From Haloferax sulfurifontis ATCC BAA-897 (lineage in GTDB: Archaea; Halobacteriota; Halobacteria; Halobacteriales; Haloferacaceae): a stretch of DNA of 64,000 nucleotides. Where the stretch lies: NCBI RefSeq assembly GCF_000337835.1, contig NZ_AOLM01000012.1, forward strand, positions 1-64,000, in the 5' to 3' direction. Each line of letters opens with the position of its first letter. Positions within the stretch are counted from its first letter, which is position 1. Under the pieces are notes generated by a model that was given only the letters and a program-made list of their open reading frames with translations, was not told the origin of the DNA and made no database searches. The translations under genes and the position numbers were made by a program. Positions 46,232 to 53,955 of the stretch are shown in pieces.

Positions 46232-47683
46232 ATGCGACTCCTCGCGTTCGACGGCCGGATGGGTGCCAGCGGCGACATGCTCCTCGGCGCGCTCGTCGCC
46301 GCCGGTGCCGACCCGTCCGTCCTCTCGCCCGTCGAAGACGCTCTCGACGTGACCTACCGCGTCCACGAGGTCGACAAAAACGGCATCCTCGCGACCAAGG
46401 TGGACGTGCTCCTCGCGGAGGCCGACGGGGGCGAACCCCGCGGCGAGGGCCACGGCGACGACCACCGACGCCAGCCCGAACCCGAGAGCGGCGACGGCGA
46501 CGACGGGGGAGACTCCGACGACGCTGACGGTGACGACGAAGACGAGCACAGCAACCAACACCAGTACCGTCACCACGACCATTCACACGACCACGCACAC
46601 TCCCACGACCACGACCATTCACACGACCACGCACACTCCCACGACCACGACCATTCACACGACCACACCCACGCCGAGGGCCACGGCCCGCACCGGACCT
46701 ACCCCGAGGTGGTCGACCTCGTCGAGTCGATGGGCTTGCCCGCGGGCGTCGTCGAGGACGCGACGGCCATCTTCCGCGTGCTCGGCGAGGCGGAAGCCGA
46801 GGTCCACGGCACGGACCTCGACGCGACGCACTTCCACGAGGTCGGCGCGGACGACGCCATCGCCGACGTGGTCGGGGTCTGTCTCCTCCTGGAGGACCTC
46901 GGCGTCGACCGCGTCGTCACCGGCCCGGTCGCCGTCGGCGGCGGCGAGACCGAGATGAGCCACGGGACCTACCCGGTCCCCGCGCCCGCCGTGGTCAACA
47001 TCACCGCGGCGGCCGGCTGGTCGGTCCGCGGCGGCCCCGTCGAGGCCGAACTGCTCACCCCCACGGGCGCGGCCATCCTCGCGCACCTCGCCGAGGGCGT
47101 CGAGTCGCTCCCGTCGATGTCGGTCGAGTCGTCCGGCTACGGGGCCGGCGGCTGGGACTTTTCGGACCGTCCGAACGTCCTCCGCGCGGTCGTCGGCGAC
47201 GGCGGCTCGCGGCTCGTCCGCGACGAGATTACCGTCCTCGAAACGAACCTCGACGACGCCACGCCCGAGGTCCTCGGCGGGCTTCAGGAGACCCTGAAGG
47301 ACGCCGGCGCGCGCGACGTGACCATCGTCCCGACGACGATGAAGAAATCCCGCCCAGGTCACCTCGTCAAGGTCGTCGTCAGGCCGGAAGACGCCGAGCG
47401 CGTCGCCTACCGCCTCGCGGTCGAAACGGGCACGCTCGGAATCCGCGAGCACGGCGCGGGCCACCGCTGGACCGCCCGCCGCGAGTTCGAGACGGCGACG
47501 CTCGACGTCGACGGCGACGACTACGAGGTGAGCGTGAAGGTCGGAAGCGACGCCGACGGCGTCGTCTACGACCGAAGCGCCGAGTACGACGACGCGCTGG
47601 CGGTGGCGAACGAGACGGGCCTGCCGGTCCGCGAGGTCATGCGCCGCGCCGTCGACGCGGTGGCGTCGGACGACGCCGAGTGA
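46232..47683 (+). CDS. larC: LarC-type nickel-pincer cofactor protein with His-rich repeat insert
   Basis: 483 residues. An N-terminal LarC1-type domain ([19 protein letters not shown]) and a C-terminal LarC2-type region with the [14 protein letters not shown] signature are read in one uninterrupted frame. Between them lies a low-complexity Asp-rich stretch and a His/Asp repeat ([12 protein letters not shown]...) at about residues 114-146, probably metal-binding. LarC inserts nickel into the lactate racemase pincer cofactor, with LarB and LarE; those and larA are not seen in this window. It is divergent from cdc48. Confidence 0.88.
   Translation: MRLLAFDGRMGASGDMLLGALVAAGADPSVLSPVEDALDVTYRVHEVDKNGILATKVDVLLAEADGGEPRGEGHGDDHRRQPEPESGDGDDGGDSDDADGDDEDEHSNQHQYRHHDHSHDHAHSHDHDHSHDHAHSHDHDHSHDHTHAEGHGPHRTYPEVVDLVESMGLPAGVVEDATAIFRVLGEAEAEVHGTDLDATHFHEVGADDAIADVVGVCLLLEDLGVDRVVTGPVAVGGGETEMSHGTYPVPAPAVVNITAAAGWSVRGGPVEAELLTPTGAAILAHLAEGVESLPSMSVESSGYGAGGWDFSDRPNVLRAVVGDGGSRLVRDEITVLETNLDDATPEVLGGLQETLKDAGARDVTIVPTTMKKSRPGHLVKVVVRPEDAERVAYRLAVETGTLGIREHGAGHRWTARREFETATLDVDGDDYEVSVKVGSDADGVVYDRSAEYDDALAVANETGLPVREVMRRAVDAVASDDAE
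46574..46667 (+). repeat. 36-bp tandem repeat within larC encoding a His-rich segment
   Basis: A 36-bp unit beginning cacgaccattcacacgac recurs with starts at 46,574, 46,610 and 46,646; the third copy is partial. It encodes the [10 protein letters not shown] repeats. The near identity of the copies suggests recent tandem expansion. Confidence 0.8.
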
Positions 47684-47720
47684 GCGGTTCGCGGGGCTCT
47701 TCGCCCGAGACGCTTCGCCG

Positions 47721-47726
47721 AAAAAA
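47721..47726 (-). terminator. Oligo-T terminator of the Tat-secreted protein gene
   Basis: Six A on the top strand (T on the coding strand) 24 bp beyond the stop of the leftward gene at 47,750. It lies in the convergent gap with larC. Confidence 0.4.
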
Positions 47727-47749
47727 CCGTTCGCGGCCGCCCCGTCAGG

Positions 47750-48289
47750 TCACTTCTCGTTGAACTGTGGTCGGGAGTTGAACGGCGCGAACGTCCCGTC
47801 GGGGTTGTTCACGTGGACCCACGCGTGGAGGCCCCAGTGGCCGCCGGCGAAGCCCCACATGCCGTCGTCGCCGTCGCCGTGGAACAGGTCCGGGAACGGG
47901 CCGGCGTACGCCTCTATCTCGTCGAACAGGTACTCGGCCGCGCCGAGGACGAGCGTTTCCCTGCCGTTGCCCTCGTTTTTCCCGTAGACGAGCGCGGCGG
48001 GTTTCGTGAGGTCGACCTCGTCGTCGTAGTTCTCGATGACGTAGTCGTGGTTCACGTAGTGGTAGCCCATGCCCGGGATGAACGGACTTTCGAGGACGTA
48101 GCCGTCTTCGATGGCCTTCCGAACGTCGGCGTACTTCGACGTGGCCGCCCGGACCGACGCGATTTCGCGCTGGAGCGCCCCGCGGTGCGCCGCCGCGGGC
48201 GCGGCGAACGCGCCGACCGAGAGCGCACCGACGCCGAGTGCCTTCAGATACGTCCGTCGCCCGACCGTAGGGTTGCGTGATGTGCTCAT
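47750..48289 (-). CDS. Tat-exported protein, unknown function
   Basis: 179 residues. A twin-arginine signal (GRRTYLKALGVGALSVGAFA, then APAAAH) indicates export of a folded protein, with likely signal peptidase cleavage after AAA near residue 34. The mature part is rich in aromatic and His residues (FIPGMGYHYVNHDYV; WGFAGGHWGLHAWVHVNN) and could bind a metal or cofactor. No family was recognised. It is convergent with larC. Confidence 0.72.
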   Translation of the reverse strand: MSTSRNPTVGRRTYLKALGVGALSVGAFAAPAAAHRGALQREIASVRAATSKYADVRKAIEDGYVLESPFIPGMGYHYVNHDYVIENYDDEVDLTKPAALVYGKNEGNGRETLVLGAAEYLFDEIEAYAGPFPDLFHGDGDDGMWGFAGGHWGLHAWVHVNNPDGTFAPFNSRPQFNEK

Positions 48290-48472
48290 GCGACATGCGA
48301 TACGCGTCGGTGGAACGTAGGTATGATTCGGGCACGGCGCGTCCCATAAACCGAGAGTCGCGTTACGAGCGTTCTTTTCGGCCCGACCACTCGAAGCGCG
48401 GGCACCCTCCGCCGGTCGCGGAGCGCCACGTTAGGCGGCCGTTAACGGCGTCGAAACCGCCGCCGCCGACAC

Positions 48473-49219
48473 TCACTCCTCGCGCGAGCGGTGTTCGTCC
48501 AGCGCCTCGTCGATGCTCAGCTCGCCGTCGGCGACGCGCCGGGCGAGCGCCTCGTCGATGGTGCGGTTGTCCTCGGACGCCTCCCGCGAGCGCGCCTTGA
48601 TGCGCGTGAGCTCGCCCTCGGTCGGTTCTATCTCGCGGGACTCGATGCGCTCGCCGTCCCGACGAGCGATGTTCACCGCGGCGAGCACGTCGCCCATCCC
48701 GCGCGCTCCGGTGCCGAGGTAGGGCGTCGTCCCGGTTTCGTCGACGAGTTCGACCGCGACGCCGTCGAGTTCGTTGATGAGCTTCGCGCCCTGTAAGCGC
48801 GCGCCGTCGCCGATGCGGACCACGGGGTCGACCGCGTCGTCGGTCTCCTCTCGGATGACCTCGACGGCGTCCGAAAGCGGGACGTGGAACGCGGCGACGA
48901 CCGTCTCGCCGGAGAGGACCGCGACGCCCGGTCTGGTTCCGGGGTCGACGCCGACGACGGTCTGTCCGCCGTCGCCGCGGAGGCTCGCGAGCGCCTCGTC
49001 GACGGCGCGGCGCACGTCGTCGCCCGTCGCGGTCACGCGGGTCACGTTCCCGTCGGAGCCCGTGCCGCCGAGGTCGTCGTCGGGGCCGGTGAGGAGGACC
49101 TCCGCCCGTTCGGGCAGGGGGTCGCCCGGCTCGACGGTCGTAAAGGCGACTCCTCGGCTCCGCAGTTCGGACACGGCCTCGTGGTAGAGGTCGAAATCGG
49201 CGGTGGCGACGACTATCAC
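48473..49219 (-). CDS. RuvC/YqgF-like RNase H-fold protein
   Basis: 248 residues. After an N-terminal alpha/beta segment, a RuvC-like core begins VVGVDPGTRPGVAVLSG, with a catalytic-type Asp at 92. A strand ending VELVDETGTT holds Glu161, and a helix GMGDVLAAVNIA carries Asp177. These match the acidic residues of RuvC/YqgF nucleases in order and spacing. Helix-rich C-terminal repeats with Glu/Arg follow. No experimental function is known to me. It is divergent from radB, 162 bp apart, so a recombination or repair role is plausible. Confidence 0.68.
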   Translation of the reverse strand: MIVVATADFDLYHEAVSELRSRGVAFTTVEPGDPLPERAEVLLTGPDDDLGGTGSDGNVTRVTATGDDVRRAVDEALASLRGDGGQTVVGVDPGTRPGVAVLSGETVVAAFHVPLSDAVEVIREETDDAVDPVVRIGDGARLQGAKLINELDGVAVELVDETGTTPYLGTGARGMGDVLAAVNIARRDGERIESREIEPTEGELTRIKARSREASEDNRTIDEALARRVADGELSIDEALDEHRSREE

Positions 49220-49381
49220 GGGGGTCCCTTGGCGGCGGCGACGAATAAAGCGTCGTGCGCGAGTCGCCGTGGCGGCCGCGGGTCGGCGTCGAGGCGGCGG
49301 GCGGTCGCGCGACCGCGAGTGCGTCCGAGGCCGTCCGCGGCGACCGGGGTCTTTTTCGGCCGGTGGCGCCCACCACCTGAC

Positions 49382-50071
49382 GTGACAGAGTCAGTCTCCA
49401 CCGGCTGTGACGCGCTCGACGACCTCCTCGACGGCGGGTTCGAACGCGGCACCGTCACGCAGGTGTACGGTCCCTCCGCGGCCGGCAAGACGAACGTCGC
49501 GCTCTCGGCGGCGGTCCGGGTCGCCGCCGCGGGCGGCACCGTCGTCTACATCGACACCGAGGGCCTGTCGGTCGACCGCTTCCAGCAACTCGCGGAGGCG
49601 GTCGCCCCCGAGGACGTGGAGTCTGTGACCTCGCGGCTGATGATAAGCGAGGCGTACGACTTCGAGGACCAAGAACAGGCCGTCCGCGACGCCGAGGAGT
49701 TCGCCGCCAGCGCCGACCTCATCGTCCTCGATTCGGCGACCGGCTTCTACCGGCTGGAACGGACCGCCGAGGGCGACGGCGGCGAGGCGCTTCGCCGGGT
49801 GGCACGGCAGGTCACGCACCTGCTGTCGCTCGCGCGCAAACACGACCTCGCGGTCGTCCTGACGAACCAGGTGTACGCCGACCCCGACACCGACCGGACG
49901 CGCGCGCTCGGCGGCCACACCCTCGAACACTGGACCGGCACCGTCGTCCGCCTCGACCGCTTCCGCGGCGGCAACCGCCGGGCGACGCTGGAGAAACACC
50001 GCGCGAAACCCGCCGGGGAGACGGCGACGTTCAAGATAACGGACCGCGGGCTCTCCGCGGCGGACGTGTAG
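49382..50071 (+). CDS. radB: DNA repair and recombination protein RadB
   Basis: 229 residues. It is a RecA-family core without the N-terminal domain of RadA. It begins TGCDALDDLLDGGFERGTVT with Walker A GPSAAGKT at residues 30-37, and LIVLDSATGFYRLE is Walker B. The length matches RadB (about 220-235). RadB is a recombination mediator assisting RadA. The start is a GTG. It is divergent from the RuvC-like gene and convergent with the CBS-domain gene. Confidence 0.93.
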   Translation: MTESVSTGCDALDDLLDGGFERGTVTQVYGPSAAGKTNVALSAAVRVAAAGGTVVYIDTEGLSVDRFQQLAEAVAPEDVESVTSRLMISEAYDFEDQEQAVRDAEEFAASADLIVLDSATGFYRLERTAEGDGGEALRRVARQVTHLLSLARKHDLAVVLTNQVYADPDTDRTRALGGHTLEHWTGTVVRLDRFRGGNRRATLEKHRAKPAGETATFKITDRGLSAADV

Positions 50072-50172
50072 AAAAAGGTCGACGCGGCCGGGCGGACGGC
50101 CCGGCCGAATCCCGCTCCTGTCTTCAGTTCGTGTTTCCTCTCGGGCGCGCCGGTGAGCCCCGGGCGACTGCG

Positions 50173-51315
50173 TTACAGGTCGTTGAGCTTCCGGAGGAGC
50201 TGGCCGCGGTAGCGCTCGTCGGCCTCGAAGCCCTTGACTTCGAGCACGTTGCGTTCGAGCTTGTCGAGGGCGACGTGGAACGCGTGTTCGGCGCCGTAGC
50301 CCTCGCCGCTTCCGGCCAGTTGGCCGTGGCTCGTGCGGAGCCGAATCTGGCACTGGATGAGCGGCGTGCCGCGGAGTTTCTCCTTGTGCTCGTGGAAGCG
50401 GACGTGAGCGTGAAGCACGCTCATCCGCTGGTACTTGTCCGCGACCTCGGTGATAGCCGAGTTGATGTCGGCGCGGCTCAGCGTTTCGAGGAGGCCGATG
50501 TTCGTGACCTGCACGTCCATCTGCTCTTCTTCGGTGTAGGTGAGCGCGCGGAGCACGTCGGTCTTGGTCACCACGCCGAGGACCTCGCCGTCGTCGTCGG
50601 CGGGCGTGACGACCAGCCCGGCGATGTTGTGTTCCAGCATGCGCGCGACCGCGTCGCGCACGCTCTCTTCGGGCGTCGCCGTGCGCGCCGGGCTGGTCAT
50701 CAGGTCGTAGACCGGGAGGTCGAGCATCCGGTCGGTGTCGCCGCGGCGGTCCTGTTTGCCCTGCCGACCCTCGTCGCGCACCATGAACTCGACGAGGTCG
50801 TAGGTGGTCAGGATACCTTCGAGGCGGCCCTCGTCGTTGACGACCGGCAACCGCGAGACGCCGTGTTCGCGGAGGCGGTTGATGGCCTGCCCGAGGTGGT
50901 CGCGCTCGCCGACGGTGACCACGTCGTCGGTGTAAATCTGCTCGACGGTCAGCGCGTCGAGGTTGTCGAGGACGGCTTCGAGGATGGCGTCCTGCGTGAT
51001 GATGCCGTACTGTTTTTCGCCCTCGTAGACCGGCGCGACCTTCGTGTCGCCCTCGACGAGCATGCGCGCGACCTCGCGCACGTTCTCGTGACGGTCTATC
51101 TTGGGGACGGCCTTCGTCAGCGCGGCCGCTTTGGTGTTGTCTTCGACGTGCGAGTTGATGAGCTGTTTCTCACCGATGACGCCCGCGTACTCGCCGTCGT
51201 CCTGAACGATGATGCCCTTAGGGTTTTCCCGCTCGAAGATGGAGCGGACTTTGCCTAATCGCTCGTCAACGTCGACCTCGATGAAATCAGGAGTGGCGAT
51301 ATCAGCAATATCCAT
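50173..51315 (-). CDS. Four-CBS-domain protein with C-terminal hibernation-factor-like domain
   Basis: 380 residues. CBS domains lie at about 1-62, 63-122, 123-185 and 200-270, the usual Bateman modules that bind adenine nucleotides. The C-terminal ~105 residues (ADINSAITEVADKYQRMSVL; HVRFHEHKEKLRGTPLIQCQ; GYGAEHAFHVALDKLERNVL) look like the HPF/RaiA ribosome hibernation fold, with the typical DKLER helix. A nucleotide-sensing ribosome or RNA regulator is a reasonable inference. The ATG at 51,313-51,315 starts directly at the first CBS domain. Confidence 0.82.
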   Translation of the reverse strand: MDIADIATPDFIEVDVDERLGKVRSIFERENPKGIIVQDDGEYAGVIGEKQLINSHVEDNTKAAALTKAVPKIDRHENVREVARMLVEGDTKVAPVYEGEKQYGIITQDAILEAVLDNLDALTVEQIYTDDVVTVGERDHLGQAINRLREHGVSRLPVVNDEGRLEGILTTYDLVEFMVRDEGRQGKQDRRGDTDRMLDLPVYDLMTSPARTATPEESVRDAVARMLEHNIAGLVVTPADDDGEVLGVVTKTDVLRALTYTEEEQMDVQVTNIGLLETLSRADINSAITEVADKYQRMSVLHAHVRFHEHKEKLRGTPLIQCQIRLRTSHGQLAGSGEGYGAEHAFHVALDKLERNVLEVKGFEADERYRGQLLRKLNDL

Positions 51316-51705
51316 AATACATCCTTACATACAACGCCTCGTCTCTTGAAGGTTCGTCCCGTTTCCACCCGCTAGGAAGGACCGAAATCGCAAGGCCACG
51401 ACGGGGCTGAAGGGGCGAATTCCGCCGGCAGACGGCCTATGTCTATTGTTAACACTCCAATTCCGCTGAATGTCGCCGTTTCTCGCCGACGCGTCGGCCG
51501 GGGACGCCGGCCGCGAGGGGCAGTACTCTCAGTCGGTTGTCAGCCCTCGCCGGGTCATCTCGGGAGCGTTCCGGTCTAACTCCCCCGCCGAACGCGACCC
51601 AGTTATATCCCTGTATTCGGCGGTAGTCCCGGCCTAACCTGCCGATTTCGAACATCTAGTCGCTCCATACTTACAGCCGTTCCTACCGTTCAGTATTTCC
51701 AGAGA
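51316..51705. other. Intergenic region between the CBS gene and pilB
   Basis: 390 bp with no convincing gene on either strand. It is AT-richer than its surroundings near 51,320-51,345, 51,440-51,465 and 51,600-51,690, and probably holds the divergent promoters of the CBS-domain gene and the pil operon. A TATA-like ttatatcc occurs at 51,603-51,610 and catactta near 51,666. Confidence 0.55.
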
Positions 51706-53955
51706 ATGGCGTCTCCTGACAAGAACTCCCAGACTGACCGCCGCGATGGCGAAGAATCGTTCCGAGCAGACGGTGGCACCGCCGAACTGGTCCCCACGAC
51801 CGGTCCGCAGGCGATGGCCGCCCGCGCGAGTGAGCTTCCGGTCCCCGCGTCGGACCGCATCGAGTACGGCCCCGCCGACGACCTCGTCGAAGACGAGACG
51901 GACGAAGACCGCCCGGAGACGCTCCGGGAGGCCGTCCTCCGCGAGGTGAAGGCGTTCTTCGCCGCCATCGACGACGAGACGGCGTTCGCGCCCGCGCCCT
52001 CCGAGGCGTTCATCGAAGACAAGTTCTTCGACTTCGCGTTCCTCGACGGCGTCGAGGCCGTCGAACACTACTGGGTGAACAAGCCCTTCGCGTTCGTCTC
52101 CATCCTGTACGACCACGAGAAGCGCGAACACCGGTACCACGTGAGCGAGCCGCGCCTCGACCCCTTCGAGGACTTCGTGCGCGAGGACCTGACGAAGATT
52201 CTGCGCAACAGCCTGCTGTACCGCGACCTCGACGCCGACGGCGACCGCGAGGACGTCTTCGACGAGGAGGCCCGCGAGATAATCTCCGAACACGCCGCGA
52301 CGGTCGAAGAGGGGTCGCTCTGGAAGCTGTTTTACTTCCTGCTTCGGGACTTCATCCACTTCGGCCGCATCGACCCCGTGATGCGCGACCCCGGCATCGA
52401 AGACATCTCCTGTGACGGCGACGACGTGCCCGTCTACGTCTTCCACAGCGTCTACCGGGACGTGCCGACGAACGTCGTCTTCGACGACGGCGACCTCTCG
52501 TCGTTCACCATCCGCCTCGCGCAACGCGCGGGCAAGCAGGTCACCGTCTCCGACCCGCTCGTGGACGCGAGCCTCCCGGACGGCTCTCGCGTCCAGTTAA
52601 CCCTCGGCTCTGACATCGCCACCCGCGGGTCGAACTTCACCATCCGGAAGTTCTCGGACGTGCCGCTGTCGCCGGTCGACCTCGTGCGCTGGAACACCTT
52701 CAGCGTCGAGCAGATGGCGTACTTCTGGCTCGCCATCGAGAACAACCGCTCTCTCATCTTCGCGGGCGGCACGGGCTCCGGGAAGACCACCTCGATGAAC
52801 GCGGTGTCCTTCTTCGTCCCCGGCCACGCGAAGGTCGTCTCCATCGAGGACACCCGCGAAATCACCCTCCCGCACGACAACTGGATTCAGTCGGTCACCC
52901 GCGACACGTTCACGGCCGACGGCCGCGGCGAGGTGTCGATGTACGCGCTCCTGCAGGCCGCGCTCCGACAGCGCCCCGAGTACCTGCTGGTCGGCGAGAT
53001 TCGCACGGAAGAGCGCGTCGCGCTGACGTTCTTCCACTCCATCGCCACGGGCCACACCGCGTACACGACGTTCCACGCCGACTCCTCGGAGGGCGTGGTC
53101 CACCGCATGCGCAACGAGCCCCTCGGCGTGCCCGCCCAGATGCTCTCGGACCTCGACATCATCTCGGTCCAAAAGCAGATTCACCTCGACGGCGACCGGA
53201 CCCGCCGGAACATCGCCGTCACCGAAATCGCCGGCGTCGACGACGACGGCGAGGTCGAACTCCGCGACGTGTTCAAGCGCAACCCCGAAAACGACGCCCA
53301 CGAGCGCGTCGGCGACTCCGTCGTCCTCGACGAAATCGCCGCCGAGCGCGGCTGGACGAAGGCCGACCTCAAGTACGAACTCGACATCCGCGCCGACGTG
53401 CTCCGGTACATCGCCGCCTCGGGCGTCGACGACTACCTGACGGTGTCGGCGATGATTCGCCGCTTCGAGCGCGACCGCGAGGGCCTCCTCGCGCACGTCT
53501 ACGCCGAGACCTCGCTGGTCTCCGTCGACGACGAGGCCGACGAACACGACGACGACGCGGCCGACGAGGCTGACGCCCCGGCCGACGAACACGACGACGA
53601 CGAAATCGAGGTCTCGCCCGAGACCGAGCGGCTCCTCGCGGACCTGTTCGACATCGAGTTAGACGACGACGCTGACGGCGACGAAACGCCCGACTCCGCC
53701 GAGGCGGAGGCCGCCCCCGAACCCGCGCCCGCCGCCGAAAGCGACGACGCTGATGCCGGCGCAGACGACGCGGAAGCCGATTCCGCTGTCGTCGCAGACG
53801 CCGTCGAGTTCGACGATGTCGCGGAGGCCGGCCCCGCGCCGGCCGATGACGCCTCGGACGCCGACGAAACCGACGAAACCGACGAAACCGACGAAACCGA
53901 CGACTCCGAATCCGTGACCGACGACGACGACCGGGAGGCCGACGATGCCCGCTGA
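51706..53955 (+). CDS. pilB: Type IV pilus assembly/secretion ATPase PilB
   Basis: 749 residues of the VirB11/GspE-type secretion ATPase family. A variable N-terminal region precedes IEDISCDGDDVPVYVFH, an N-domain segment. Walker A is AGGTGSGKTTSMN near residue 353, the Asp box is VVSIEDTREITLP and Walker B EYLLVGEIRTEE. The last ~165 residues are Asp/Glu-rich with a DET repeat near the end, characteristic of halophile disordered tails. It powers pilus assembly in concert with PilC. Its stop overlaps the pilC start by 11 bp. Confidence 0.95.
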   Translation: MASPDKNSQTDRRDGEESFRADGGTAELVPTTGPQAMAARASELPVPASDRIEYGPADDLVEDETDEDRPETLREAVLREVKAFFAAIDDETAFAPAPSEAFIEDKFFDFAFLDGVEAVEHYWVNKPFAFVSILYDHEKREHRYHVSEPRLDPFEDFVREDLTKILRNSLLYRDLDADGDREDVFDEEAREIISEHAATVEEGSLWKLFYFLLRDFIHFGRIDPVMRDPGIEDISCDGDDVPVYVFHSVYRDVPTNVVFDDGDLSSFTIRLAQRAGKQVTVSDPLVDASLPDGSRVQLTLGSDIATRGSNFTIRKFSDVPLSPVDLVRWNTFSVEQMAYFWLAIENNRSLIFAGGTGSGKTTSMNAVSFFVPGHAKVVSIEDTREITLPHDNWIQSVTRDTFTADGRGEVSMYALLQAALRQRPEYLLVGEIRTEERVALTFFHSIATGHTAYTTFHADSSEGVVHRMRNEPLGVPAQMLSDLDIISVQKQIHLDGDRTRRNIAVTEIAGVDDDGEVELRDVFKRNPENDAHERVGDSVVLDEIAAERGWTKADLKYELDIRADVLRYIAASGVDDYLTVSAMIRRFERDREGLLAHVYAETSLVSVDDEADEHDDDAADEADAPADEHDDDEIEVSPETERLLADLFDIELDDDADGDETPDSAEAEAAPEPAPAAESDDADAGADDAEADSAVVADAVEFDDVAEAGPAPADDASDADETDETDETDETDDSESVTDDDDREADDAR

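Noticed and set aside
46574-46667. The 36-bp repeats looked like a CRISPR array at first.
   Set aside because: Units are directly adjacent without unique spacers, lie in frame inside larC, and encode a His-rich peptide; no cas genes are near.
46232-47683. Possible programmed frameshift as in bacterial larC1/larC2.
   Set aside because: Here both halves are in one continuous frame, so no frameshift is needed.
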